A DNA stretch of 64,000 nucleotides from Syngnathus acus. Lineage: Eukaryota; Chordata; Actinopteri; Syngnathiformes; Syngnathidae. Positions within the stretch are counted from its first letter, which is position 1, and each line of letters begins with the position of its first letter. The stretch spans positions 4,850,000-4,913,999 of the forward strand of contig NC_051098.1 in assembly GCF_901709675.1 (NCBI RefSeq). The letters are read 5' to 3'. A model generated the notes under the pieces. The model worked only from the letters and a program-made list of their open reading frames with translations. It was not told the DNA's origin and did not search any database. This document shows positions 26,301 to 39,450 of this stretch, in pieces. A program made the position numbers and the translations under genes.

Positions 26301-29300
26301 ATGGTGTGATGGGGGGGAGTGCAAACAGTTATTATCTTCGGATATTGTGTGGACCGGCAGCAAAATATTCTCACCATAAAACTTCTCAATCCACTTGTGC
26401 TTTGACTTGTGTGCATGTGTGTCATCTTTGTGTCACGCAGTGGTTGACAGACAATGTACGTACCCACTGAATCTTTATCTCGCTCAACATACAGACATGC
26501 ACAGACTGTTAGACAAACAGACCTTACCGACACCCGGACAGCTGTGGACAAGGTGGTTTTTCTGTTTGAATGCTCTATCCAACCGCAGGCCACAATTATA
26601 CTTGTCCTTGTCTGTCTGAATGCAGCTGAGATGCATGGAGCCCTTGGTTTTCATCGAGTTGGGAGCTTCAGCGGGACCAGCAAGGTCTGTGTATCGTTGC
26701 ATTAACAACTTTCAGAATAAAAAGTTATCACAAAGTTTGATTTCTGTTGATCATTATCTACTGAATGAGAATCATATTGGACTTCTGCCTTTTGCCTTAT
26801 AAGTTGGTATTACACACAAAGAAAGCACCCTGATATGATGGGTCTTTTACAGTTATGGTACAATTGACTCCTACTAGAATCTTTTGCAATAATTCATTTA
26901 AAAAAATATATTTTTCAAACAAACCTGTGACTGGTACTTCATAGTTAAGAGTCAGCAAGCCTGCGAATCACAAATCTTCTGGTTTGCTTATATTTGCTTG
27001 GGAACCTGAAAAGGAATGCAAAAAATGGAGATAGCTGTAGTGATTCATTTTTAGTAAATCCTGGTTTTGAAAATTTATTACTCGAATTTGGAGCGCTGAT
27101 ATCTATAGTAACCTGAACTTAATCAGTAAATCTTGTTTTCAAAATAACTTCTAATTTATGTTGATTATTCACTTACCTAGCAATAGCAACAATAGCAAAA
27201 TCCAAAGCAAAAATGACTGAACAGTCTCTTGGTCTAGATCTCTGAGCTTTGCTTTCTCGTAGGAGAACACTAGTCAAATGATTTACAGAGCAGCTGGATA
27301 CATAAAAAATGTCTACTTTCCCTTTAGTTCCCTAAGAGGTGGCCAAGAATGAAATTGAGCGTTTGCATTCTTGTATGTTTTCCTTTGCGAGATTTGTGAT
27401 TTGGACAGTTGGGATGAGGATTTTTTTTTTTTTAAGCGGGATTTGGACTGGATAGCACTGATTGATATGCAGCAATGTGAGGCTTTGAAGAGGGAGGTTA
27501 TTTTAATGTGCAATTTAATGACTGATTGGTTTAACATTTACACTATGTGCTCACTCACTGTTTAGCAAAGGCTCAAAGGTCACACATGTAAAAGTAATTG
27601 TGTCGTCCCCTGCGTCACTGGTTCTATCTTCATTCCTTTTATATTACTCTTCTGTCGTTTTTGCATTCCTTCTTGCTGTATTTTTTTTCATGTTTTCTTT
27701 GTTCAATGTCTCCAGTTCTCCAAGGCCCAGTAGCAATGTGTACCTGGCAATATGTTTTAAAGCTCTACAGGAGCCTGGAGAGTAGTTTGAGCCACAAAAA
27801 GCAGTTCGGAATGAAAATAAAGAGGCAGCAGATAGAGAAAGGGTACATTTATTGGAATTTTCTTTCCGAACTGCAAACAGCAATTATTTTCCCCTTCTTT
27901 CCACCCTCAATGCGGAGAGTGCATTACTGGCTCTAAATACTGACTGAATGCACATCTGCTAATCTTCTGGACTGAAACTTACACACCATTTGACTTACAT
28001 GACTTTATACAGTTACCAGCATGCAAGATTTATGGTTATGTATTATGTTGTACAGACAGAGCAGTCTGTGTGTGGTGGAGGATGTGGTGTGGTGTATTTG
28101 TTTGTCTTACTAAGTGTCACTACTACCACAGACCACAGTGTAGCCGTTTTGCCCGTCTGTCATTTGGCAGGTAGCCTGTAGTTAATGTCAACATAAGATG
28201 TGTGTGTTTGTGTCTTTGTCAGACCCATTTTTAGTGGCTAGGGCAGTTTGAGGAAGTAAGACTCACTTTTACATACACCTACAAATAGCTGTAAGAATCT
28301 GGAAAAGTTAAGGCATTTTTTTTCATTGTATATATTTTTTATGTAAGTCCGATGTTGGGTCATCTGAGCAGTCAAAATGGCCACATATGTACAACACCAG
28401 ACGTTGGCTTATATGAAAATATATGTCAAAATACTGTTTACTTTTAAGTGAGTATCGTGTTAAGACACCATACAGCAACAGCAACTTTGGAAAACTTGTG
28501 TTATTTGTAGAGTTGTCACTGTCACACATTGCGCTGAAAAACAAAACAACAAACCATCTCTCCGGGTTTGGGGGCAGAGCTGAATTGTATATATTAATAT
28601 ACAAATTAATACAAGAAAGTTGATTACGTAGCACTCACTGAAAAAACAATAATATTTTAAGTATGAGAATAGTTTTGAGTAGCAAGAGGATGGGCCACTT
28701 AAGTGGGCAGGGGGACATCGGAGTGGACAGTGGATTGAATGTGAGACATATATTTGTGTGGATATGTTTATAGTTCACATACTTAGCTACAGTAACTGAA
28801 AAGCTTTCCGGGCCTCACAGGAAACCACATTGCTAGAGACAGTTTGTTCATTGTTGTGATGTACAATGATGACACTGCAAATGTAAAGCTAAGGACCTTT
28901 ATCCTATAATGACCCCAGACGATGATGGAAGTGGATGTGGTCTCTTCCAGGAACCACATGTACAATGGGATACCTGCGGGTCCAGTAAACAGCAAACTAG
29001 ATTACCGGGTGTACATCTCAACTCTGCTATTTACAAGCCTCCTCGGTCCTTGGTACTTTGGCCATGAAGATATCAACTGTCTTCAATGTACACCTGAAAA
29101 GTGAGTAGCAAGGAGGCCCCATGGAGAAGCTATAATGCAGCCTTTTAGACTGACAGTCATCTTAAAGCAGATGTTATGTTCTCCCATGCATTTAGCGACA
29201 ATAAGAAAATTAAAACAACTGAAACACAGTTTTGAGGATTTGACAGTTTTTTGTACAGTAAATTATTTATTTGTATTCATCTCAAAAATGGTTTCTAACA

Positions 29301-31824
29301 GTGGTGGCTGGAGGAGTTTTCACAGGGGTGAGGGGAACACACCATATATATATATGAAAAAAAAATACAATATATCTTTCAATTATTTATTTTTTCACTG
29401 CGCAACAAGAAAGAATAAAACACCTCTTTGGTCCCTGATGGACTCCTCGATGTGATCTCGGGTGGGAGGAGCCAACGTAAATCAGAGCGAGACACGAGGA
29501 CCAAGCGGGTTGCAAATAATGAAACGAGATGTACCCCGGATTTCAACTCAATAGATCACACAAGGAATATTTTGATTCTGTCAGACCACGGTACACTCCT
29601 TCACAACCAACACCAAAAAAGGCAATCTACTTTCCAAGGAGAGTGTCCATCCCCCTTGTTATCTTCCAGATATTTAGAATCTATTCCAAAGTACACTGAA
29701 ATTGTTCTGGCATTTAGAAACATATTATGTTGGTTTTACCTGTCATTTCTCATTACTATACTGTAGTTGCAATGGTAGGGCAACATACTGCTCATACTTT
29801 CACAGTTTGAAATGTCATTTAGCTGCAGAAGACGAGATGCCCAATTACATACAGTGGATGTCATACAGTGAATATGGAAAAACAATAAATACAATCTATT
29901 TGAAAAGGGTAATTTATTTATTTTCAAGCATGAAAATAAATCCAATATGACCATTTAAATCTTTTTAAGGAAACCAAGCACTCTGGTGTTCAAACTGCAA
30001 GTCTCCATAATGAAGCAATTAAATGTAGGAGCCAATGTTGCGGTGGAAAACTCTGCATGGACCCACTGTGTTGTGCAGCCACCCAGGAGAGACAAAACCA
30101 GAAGTGCCTAGTAAAGATAGCTTCGAAGAAAGGACATCTTTGTTTTTGCACGCACTTATTTTTTTTTACTAGATGAAGTTAGACTTTTGTTTATCAACAC
30201 AGATAACAAAAACTTGTATGTCTTTTTTTTAATAGAGGTTATTTGTTCAGCCAGTTGCGTTTTATATTTTCAAGATTGCTCAAACATGACGACAGCTGTA
30301 CTGCGTGGCTAAGAATAAGGTCTTTGGCGCCTGGGCATCATGCTTCATCACGTCATATGGGCACTCACCATACTGTAATAGGGTAAATGCACTTTTAGTC
30401 TATGCATGTACTTTACATGATAACAATGTTACTTTTGGGGAGGATTTTCCAATTATAGTCTCGGTTTTTAACCTGCGGGTCTGTGAAATGTGAACAATTG
30501 TGGTTTAGTCCAGCACATGGTGAATTAATGTGACGCCTGGGAGACTGTGTCTGTGGATGCGTTTTGGGAAATGCCACTGTAGGAGCCTGATGTTGCTGTA
30601 GATTATACTAAATATACACACACGCACACACATAGTTTGGCATAAATGGGCTCAATTATTATTTTTTACTTTTCCATGTGTCAGTTAGTGTGTGCACTAA
30701 ATATTATCCTTTACAATTGTGTGCGGTGTGTGGTAGTGTGTGTGTGTGTGTGTTTGTGAAAGACTTTATGAGATCATTGAAAGCAATTAGCTGTGGCACT
30801 GCAGGCCTCGTTAGAAACTTGTTGATGGATCGGAAACATCCACTGCGTAGTCACACTTAGTTGTACTCTCCTCAAAAATCCTTGCTCTGGTCAACTCAAG
30901 TTTGTTGTCCATTCGTGCAAAAATATGTACATGCACACACGACAATGCAATGATTTTTATTTTTTTCGGGGGCAAGATTTTCTTGCAATCCCTCTGATGA
31001 TAGCCGCCTGTTATTTATCAGTGACACACACATATACTCATATCTCGACTCTCTTGTACATACATCACTTCCCAGTAAAACTACCCATAAAGTGATAAAC
31101 TCTCCACATATGCCAAGTGCTCAGTGGCTGAACCGGCCCAGCTTATGAGCAGCCTGGTGTGGAAAGATGTTTGGCTTGAGTAGCGGCATTTGATGAAAAC
31201 CCTATCATTTTCATCCTTGCTCTTGCATTTCTATTTCAATCACCTGATGTAATTTTTCAGCGGGGAATATGTTGGATGGCAATGTTCACTTGCGACCATG
31301 GCTATGTTTCGCTCTTCGAAACCAGCTAACACCCAATCTAATCAGTATACATTCTCTTAACATGACAACAAACCTCCTGGTGATTGTGTTAGGCAATATT
31401 CATTTTTATGAGTGTGTTCATGGGTGTTTTGCATTGGTCTGTGAATATGCGAGCAAGTGAGCCAGATATTGAGCATGTTATTTTTTCTCCAGCGCGCAAG
31501 TTTGTGTTAATGTGGTAGCAGCCACAATGTTGTACTCTCAAATTAGTATGTGGTTTTGGAAAAGAGTTTTTTTGAGCAGATGAAAGGGATTTGCTGGGAT
31601 GGGGAGGACTGGGTACTGTATGTGTGGTGATGTTTGCGCGCATCTGTGCCTGATCCATTTCTATGTTTTGTGAATGTGTTCGTATTACTGGAATGTAATT
31701 ATTTGTATTATAACATTACTACCTCTGAACCATATGCATTACAAGACTGTATGTCTGTGTTGCTCTTGATTTACCGTCACCAAAACAACAGAGTTGTACT
31801 ACTTTATGGACAAGAGTTACATCG
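23334..31824. other. 8.5 kb AT-rich spacer, no gene recognised
   Basis: Open frames do not exceed 112 codons and none resembles a known protein. Simple tracts: poly(T) 24599-24615 and 27419-27433, (AAAT)n near 26216-26237, short GT run near 30733-30752. No transposon ends or conserved exons recognised. Confidence 0.5.
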
Positions 31825-32158
31825 CTAGAGAGTACCAATACTAGGTATTGGTACCGCTAACAGCCTTATGTCGAGGTATCGGTACTCATGACAGCGGCTG
31901 ATACCAGTATTGGCTGCCTTCTTGTGGACATTTTATTTTCAGGAAAAAGAAATTAGAAGTGACAAAAAATGTAATTTTAAGGAAAAATACTAGATTGGAA
32001 TATATGTACTACCTAAAAATTTGCGATTATTATTTTTGAGGTGAATTTTTATCAATAACAATTACTAGTGGTATCCATACTTGGCATTGGTATCAGTGAC
32101 TGTGCAAGAATTGAGTACTCAGTATCAGCCTGAAAAAAGTGGTATTGAACATCCCTAG
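31825..32158. mobile_element. Degenerate MITE-like element rich in GGTATCGG motifs
   Basis: Bounded by CTAGAGAGTACC at the left and GGTATTGAACATCCCTAG at the right, imperfect inverted ends. It is full of GGTATTGGTA, GGTATCGGTAC and GGTATCAG motifs. A perfect 10-bp-arm hairpin (GTACCAATAC, loop TAG) lies at 31832-31854. It resembles a teleost non-autonomous element ending in TAGGGATGT. Flanking duplications are not convincing. Confidence 0.5.
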
Positions 32159-33832
32159 TTATTGCGTACAAAAAGTAATGCATATATGACTAACTTAGCT
32201 AGTTGTTAAAAGCAGGGGGAGTCGGTATAAGAGCTCAAAACGATTCTGGATGGGTGGTTAGTGATAAAAGTTTCAAACCTTGCAAAGCACTCTGTAAACA
32301 AAACAAAGGATGAGCTCAGGGTCAATGTCCAAATGTAGATATCCTCACTGAGGTGCTGCAGCTTAGTGCAGAAGCTGCCAAAAAGCAGCAGGACAAATAT
32401 TGTCTTAAAGATGATATAAGGCAGGTTAAGGGAAGGTCCTCATAAAGGAGAGACAAGCAATGTTGTTGGAGACGAGTGGTGGAGGTCTTAAAAAATGACC
32501 TGGCTGCAGTTCAATGAGTCTGTCAGAGAAGGATGTGTCTGAAGGTGGACAAGGAAGGCCAGGAGGAGACAACACAGGCCTGCTACGATTCAGCTCAACG
32601 TTCAACAAGTTGTGCATGCTTCCACTGCAGTTCCTTTAGCTTTGAGTTTCAAGACATGACAGGGAATCAAATCATTCTCCATTTCATCTCAAAAACATTA
32701 TCTGAAAGTTTATCTCTGTCCTTTTGCTGAGCATCACTCATTGCTTTTTTTCAACAACATGTAGTTTGTGTACTCCTGAGAAGGAAAATTAAAAAAAAGA
32801 GGGAGGAGGTGAAAAAACGGTGGTGAGTGGAAAAACTGAGTGTTTAAATGTGTGTTACCAAGGCGCAAACATATTTGTGTAGTTTACAGCCCTATAACGA
32901 AGGAGGAGTGTTGCAGTTCCTGCTGTGGTTGCATGAATGAGGGATGAGGATTATAAAAACGAAGAGAGAATTGAGTTGTGGTCGCAGCTGTAGCCGAATC
33001 AAAGGAACGGGCTTGTGCTTCTGTGTGTCAACATGTGTTTCAGTTGTATCTCATGGCTGCTTCATCTGGTCCTCATTTAACTTAGTTTGGCTGCTCCTGT
33101 GTCGAACTACATGTGTGCCTGAACAAGTGCCTGTGTCTGCTTGCTGATAGCCAAATGAAAAAAACAACAACAGTTTTTTATTGTTTATTACTTGTGATAG
33201 TTTGGCATTGGTGAATATTTGGTAAGGTGGCAAAGAATCAAATCTGAGGTAGGAATTAAGAATAGCTACTTAGGGAGGGTTGTAAACTGTTTTCTTCCTT
33301 AAGCATCTCTCTTGGTGTGATTTACATCACTGACTTAACGTGCCACCAGTTAGCCATCGGTCAATGACGGGCTTCAAGTAAGTACGCTTGTGGCATGTCC
33401 CGCCCATCGCCATTTTTGGCCCTTGTTTTTGCCTTTCCTGGACAGTTTAGTACACTGCGTTGGCAGCATGGGTCAGCCGATAACCACTGCATAAAAAACA
33501 ACAACTTGACAGCTGCACCATGTTTGCGACATCCCAGCTGTTACTTGTTAGCAGACTTAGTTGTGATACTGTATTGAAGAATGCATTAGATTGTAAATGC
33601 CTACATTGTGAAACACAGTTCAAATTCAACATACACATTTGCAGAACACAGGTCTGGTTCTCAGGCTTTGCACTAATGTGGGGTCAGAGTTGGGGCCCCT
33701 CATCAATCACCACATCATTAGAGCTCTTTAATGACCCCCTCCTCCTTTCCTTTTACTTCTTTCTGTCCTTTCCTCATTGTCCCCCCCCACCTATATTTCT
33801 CCAATCCTTGCTTCCATTATGTGAAAAAGTTC
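32159..33832. other. No gene recognised
   Basis: Unique-looking sequence between two transposon-derived elements. Open frames are short and unrecognised; a C-run sits at about 33781-33788. Confidence 0.5.
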
Positions 33833-33840
33833 TTGTAGAA

Positions 33841-34207
33841 CATGGTGTCAAACTCATTTTTGTTGTGGGCTGCATCATAGTCATTTCCTTTGGAGGGCCA
33901 TTATAACTGTCAACCCAAATAATTGTATGAACGTCTCATATTATATACAGTATATACACAACAAATTGATAAACAACTAGTTTTGAAATTGGAGACTAGT
34001 AAAAACTGTTCAATTTAAAAAGAAAAAGAAGATGAATGGAAATAAAAATTGCTAGCAACGTCTCTATTTTTTAAAAGTGAAGACAATTTGCAATTTTAGT
34101 TGCAATTTTAGTTTGACACAAAGTTGATGCACAATTTGTCTTTGCAGGCCAAATACAATTACACTGTGGGCCAAATTTGGCCTGCGGGCCAGAGTTCGAC
34201 ACCCCTG
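33841..34207. mobile_element. hAT-like MITE, copy 2
   Basis: It begins GGTGTCAAACTCATTTTTGT and ends GAGTTCGACACCCCTG. Flanks TTGTAGAA (33833-33840) and TTTTAGAA (34208-34215) match at 7 of 8 positions. The interior shares GGCTGCATCATAGTCAT, TATGAACGTCTCATATTATA and related blocks with copies 1 and 3. It is non-coding. Confidence 0.72.
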
Positions 34208-34317
34208 TTTTAGAAAATTCACACAGGCCCTCGGACCCAAAGAAATTAAATTTATATTAAATCGTAGAATCCAAACACTACTTATTGGTGATGCAACTAT
34301 GATTGTGTATGGTTGGG

Positions 34318-34389
34318 AGCAAGCCAGCTGGGATAAGCTGCAGCAACACCCTAGTGAGGATAAGAAGTACACTAAATGGATGGATAGAA
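34318..34389. repeat. Fragment of the teleost interspersed repeat, reverse orientation
   Basis: GCTGGGATAAGCTGCAGCAA, CCCTAGTGAGGATAAG and AAATGGATGGATAG form the inverted 5' end of the 55071 family (TATCCCAGC and CCATCCATT-like in reverse). It starts about 100 bp from the right end of the hAT-like copy 2. Confidence 0.5.
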
Positions 34390-37300
34390 ATGCAGAACAG
34401 TTTTGAGTTGATGATTGACAATCAGGTCGAATTTATAGAACACTAAATAATAAAACTGGAATTATGTTTGAGTAATATGGAAGTTGTTAAATTCACTTTG
34501 CTTCAATATAGATCTACTTCACTGGTTGATATTTTGAGAATACAATTTCCTATAGAAATCCGGTTTACTTACAGCTTATGTGTGTTTTGATAACATGACG
34601 GATAAAACTCAGTGTGGAAAGGCGAGCACCACATCTTCCCAGTGGAATCTACCCGTGGGACCTTTCCATAGATTCGAATAGTTTTCATGTTTTTTGTGTG
34701 TACCCCCTCCCCTCTTGAAATAGCATTGTTATTCATTCTCCACTGTTGTTTGTTCTGCTTCTTTTCTGAGTGGGAGACCAACTTGTCTGTTTAATGCAAG
34801 AAGAATTTGATTTAAAATAAAAAAGTAACACAGCCATATTGAGAGGTTTGTTGACTTAACATTCTTGTCCCATGACTTGCGTTTGGATAGTAGGATGGTA
34901 CAAAAGTGTCTGCCAAATTTGTGGTATTATTTGGCTCCACACGGTCTCCACAGCCAGTACTTTCTTTAAAGTTATTCTCTGCAGGTTTTAGTTTAAAGGC
35001 CCACAAGTCAAATGGCACCATTATTTATGGTTGAAGTGAGAATTGGCTGTTGAGGATGCCAAAAGAAATACCTGTGTGAGGCCCCTCTCAGAACCCATTA
35101 CACACATAATTGGCTCTAGCAAACATTTAAGTGCCAGCCAGTGTGTCTTTTATGAAGAGAATCTAAATAAAACACAGTGAAAAATAAGACAGAAAGTCAT
35201 AATTTTCATAACTGCGTGTCCCCCACTGTGTCAATGTTTTTGAAGCCTTTTTTAATCAGCCTGTTCTGAGCAGGCCTATTCCGCACAGTGCCACCTACAG
35301 AACCTTGTAACCTTTTTGAATTCTCTTCATATTATTCACAAGTGGGATGAAAATAAAAGGCAATTAATAAAAAGTGGGAAAAAAGCCTTGTGTGTGTGTA
35401 TAAGCACTGTTTGTATTCTAGCAGCTGCCCTCCTCGCTCAGTGCCACATGTGGAAGTAATAGAAGACCAAATGTGTTCCTCATTATGGCAGCAGCAGCAG
35501 CGTGTATGGACATGGTCAGGATACACAGACAAATTAGCTCATTTCCCCTCACACACGCACACACCCATGCACACACACGCACACAATACTGTACACATAT
35601 ATGCAAACGACAACGCTCACAAGCTTAGACGGCCGTGTGTACGTTTCTCGAAATTCGGATGCATAGTCGTTTGTTGGCGATAAATTCACAGAAAATACTG
35701 TATGTGTATAAATAGCACTGCAAGGAAAAAATATGTCAGTTCTCTGGAATTAATCTGTTTGCATTTTGTTTTTTCTTGAACACAAAATGTAAAGGTCACA
35801 GTGTAGGGTGGAACAAGTATGCGAACCTTTTGGGTTTAATAAATGGTTGAGCTTCCTCTCTCAGCAATATCATCAACCAAAATGTTTCCTTCCTTCCTTC
35901 CTGCACAACAGTCAGGCGGAGTTTTGGACCATTCCACTTTAGAAAACTTTGAGTTCAGCAATTAAAAAATCTTTAGGATAGTGGGCGTGAATGTTTTTCT
36001 TTGAGATTTGCTTTGCAATCAAAGCTATTGGTGCGTCGTAGAGGGGATGCTAGGCAGCGGTGGGTGCCAGTTTCGATACGTGTGTACACGAAGATTCTTG
36101 CATCTGGATTTTCTTTTGCATGAGGTGTATTTTGGATTTGATCATACGCCGTATTTTAGTTTGAAATATTTGCAAGGCTTTGTATGTGAAGCCCCTGAAC
36201 ATTTTCCATTTGTAGACAATCTGTTTTGCCATGGCTTGATGAAAATCACGGCTTTCGTGACCCTTTTCGGTTTAATGCAAGTTAACGATTCTTGATTGTT
36301 GCTATTCCGAGATCTCTTTCGTTCAAGTCACAGTTCACTTCTGGACAATGCTTCTTGAGAATGGAAAACTTAAAACTACACAGTCTTTTTTTTTGTACGG
36401 CAGGGCGGCATTAACCAACTCTTACAATCTCGTCACATTGATTGAACTCAAGATTGGCTGGCTCTCGACTCTGATTAGCGCTTAGAGAAGTCATTAGCCC
36501 AGGGGTTCACAAACATTACTTTTCCATCCTGCATTATGAATGTTTACATGTGTGTCCAATAAAAACATGAACCCGTATTTGGGTGGTAATATCTTGAGAT
36601 CAGATCACGTTTTGTGCCAATTTATGAAGTAATCCAGGTGGTTCCGAAAGGTCCACACAAACTTGGCCTTGTGACTGTATGTGCTTCATAATGTGTTTGT
36701 ACTGTACACATACAGTGCTCATGTTGGTGTCAAGCACAGATTTACTGCAATGTAAAATAGAAAAAAAACACAGACATAACTATCCTTATTTTTCCTTTCT
36801 TGTGTGTTTTTGAGTGAGCAAGATTATACTTGTGTGTATCATGTCTTTAGCAAATGTGTGCACAACGGAAGGGTCTGGCTTCCTGCTTTCCGATTGGACA
36901 AAGTTGCAGGAAATTCCCTCTAACCCCCACTCCAACCTTCAGACTTAATTTTTTTCAGTCATGTTGTAATTGTCCTTCATAGACCTGCTAATCAACGTCA
37001 TAAGATTTTTACCTTTGGGAGAGGAAATTCAAATGCGTATGAGGTGGTGGCAGAGCGACAGATGGTTAAGTCAGTGACACAATGAATAACTTTTATTGGG
37101 CTGGAATTTGAGAGTCATACTATTTAACTTTGGTGGCGAATGGTATTGTTTTATGGCTTTCACATGGAATGGTTAAGTGTTGTAGCATATTTGTAGAAGA
37201 CCAAACACATAGGATTGCACTTTTATAACACCTCAAATAGCCACACACCTGGTAAAGACAATTTGTTCTTTTGCTGAGCATTGACATTCTAGAGAAAATT

Positions 37301-37653
37301 TGATTTCCGATTAGACTTCCTGGCTTGTAACTTTATTTCAGATAGCGATAATGTCTCGTTCGCATTCATTTCTTTCTATTCACTGCGGTGCATTGCTGTT
37401 TTGTTGGCAGGTCCCATTTTGGGGAGCACAAGTGCATTGGTGGCGAACAAAGCAATGGGCTGGTTGTGGGCGTGTTGCTTCAGGTACTTGTGGTGCATGG
37501 AATTTGATCTTGAATGTCCACAAGAGTAACTGATCCATGAGATTTTTATCAGGTGTTAATTTATTGCACAGAATTAGTTCAACGTGGATTAAAAAGGGTT
37601 TTACAACAATGGGTGAAATTAGCATTTTTAGTTGTATTCTTTCCAAAAATAGA
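34390..37653. other. No gene recognised
   Basis: AT-rich spacer. A short (TTCC)n lies near 35887-35901 and a CA/GC-rich run near 35551-35585. No open frame with a recognisable domain. Confidence 0.5.
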
Positions 37654-38152
37654 TACCGTTTTTTTCCATGTATAATGCGCAAAATTTAACTAATTTATTG
37701 TCCTAAAATCTGGGGTGCGCATTATATATGGGTACAATTTTTTTTTATTTTATTTTTTTTATCCGGATATCATACGGAGGCCGCCATTACAGATGCGCTT
37801 TCTTCTCTGCTGTTCACTTCAAACACGCTCCGTACGAACACAATGCTCTCGTATCAGACGCTTGCTCGATCACCTGCTCGTTTGCTGTCACAATGTACCC
37901 TACACAAATCCGAAACATTTCTTCGCTATTGAGTTTGCTAGCGCATGCGCAGTGATACTGACCGGCAGAATAACATCCGGTTGTTCCCAAAGATGATCTT
38001 TTTTCTGAAATAATTTTACGTTTACGGAATTAAATAGGAGTCAAAATTTGGGTGCGTATTATACATGGGTACAGGCTTTTGTCTAGCATCAACATGCCAT
38101 TTTTAGGGTGCGTATTATACATGGGGGCGCATTATACATGGAAAAAACGGTA
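37654..38152. mobile_element. 499 bp TIR element (non-autonomous DNA transposon)
   Basis: The left end reads TACCGTTTTTTTCCATGTAT and continues AATGCGC. The right end is its reverse complement except for one T fewer in the homopolymer. TA bounds both ends. The motif GTGCG(C/T)ATTATA(C/T)ATGGG recurs inside at about 37714, 38051 and 38108. Outer bases TACCG...CGGTA resemble the 1995 and 7410 elements but the rest of the TIR differs. No transposase is encoded. Confidence 0.75.
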
Positions 38153-39324
38153 ATTCTTTTACAGTATATTCTATAATATTTTCAACAAATTTGTTTGCAA
38201 AGGGAGCCTATGAGAAATCAAAACAATGGCTCTTGGAACTATCCTGTGTTTTTGACAAAAGTACAACCCAGTTGAGTGTGAGTCCAGGCTTTAATTGTGA
38301 TGATCTGTTGTGCCAAATTACATCTTTACAAATTACAATCTTCATTCTTTGATTTTTGTGTGTAAATATATGCACGTATGTTTCGAAACACTTTTCTCAT
38401 CTGTGGACAGACTACTGTTAAGTACACCGTCATGCTAGTCAAAGTGATACGTCCGTCTACCTTTGCCGCTTTTGTGTCTACTATATAAAAGGCAATGGGA
38501 GAGGTGCATGTGTCTTGGACCCTTTGTATATGTGAGCTGGAACTAAGCTGATAAGAACTGTTAGGTGAAGAAGACGGACAGGTTTGTAAGCAAGATAAAC
38601 TAAAAGGAAGGATAGTCGGATAAGTGATCTCTGTATTTGTGAATGGGTACATGAGTGGACGAAAGGAGGGGTGACAAAATTTACAGGCATGTCAAGCTAA
38701 GTGAGTTAATGATCAGACAGATGTCGAAGCTTCTCCTCTCCCTCTGTCTAACGAGGCAGGAGCACTCAGCCCAGACTAATGCAGCTTTTATCCTTTCTCC
38801 TTTGTAAACCCTGCTCCTTTTTATGAGCCGGTTTGCTGCTTAATTAGTGGTCCCAGTGACGGACAGCTTAAAGCCAAGAAGGAGAGAAAAATGCTGCTGT
38901 GGTCAATAACAGACTGATGAGGACGATTAAACTTGCCTGCCTACTTCTCTTACTCCCATCCACCATCTCTGTTCTGTTCCTGTCCCCCAGTGACCTTTAA
39001 CCTTTTAGTATTGAACCCCCTGCCTATTTGCGGTTCACCCTTTACAAACTCATCTGATCTTAATGTAAAAAAATAGATATTGATGATATTTTTAAAACAA
39101 TTTAAATAACAAATAACCACCTTATGTTATTTGAGTTTGAATCTGTTGAGCAATAATGCTGCAGTTATTAACATGGGAGATAAATGTATATATATTTTTT
39201 TTATATTTCTCAAGCTCCATACAATAATGATGTATGAATAACGGTGCCCATGTGAACTTGTCATCGAGTCATATGAGCACAACGTGATTATAATTGGCCT
39301 GGAGTTGATCTCCGGGTAGCCAAC
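38153..39324. other. No gene recognised
   Basis: Sequence between the 499 bp TIR element and the (ACTC)n array. The longest frame (38326-38652, minus, 108 codons) is unrecognised. Confidence 0.5.
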
Positions 39325-39450
39325 TCTCACTCACTCACTCACTCACTCACTCACTCACTCACTCACTCACTCACTCACTCACTCACTCACTCACTCACTC
39401 ACTCACTCACTCACTCACTCACTCACTCACTCACTCACTCACTCACTCAC
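39325..39450. repeat. (ACTC)n tetranucleotide microsatellite
   Basis: About 31 uninterrupted copies of CACT/ACTC over 126 bp with no visible impurity. This suggests recent expansion and likely length polymorphism. Confidence 0.97.

Noticed and set aside
39325-39450. CRISPR-like regularity
   Set aside because: It is a simple tetranucleotide array without spacers, in a vertebrate genome.
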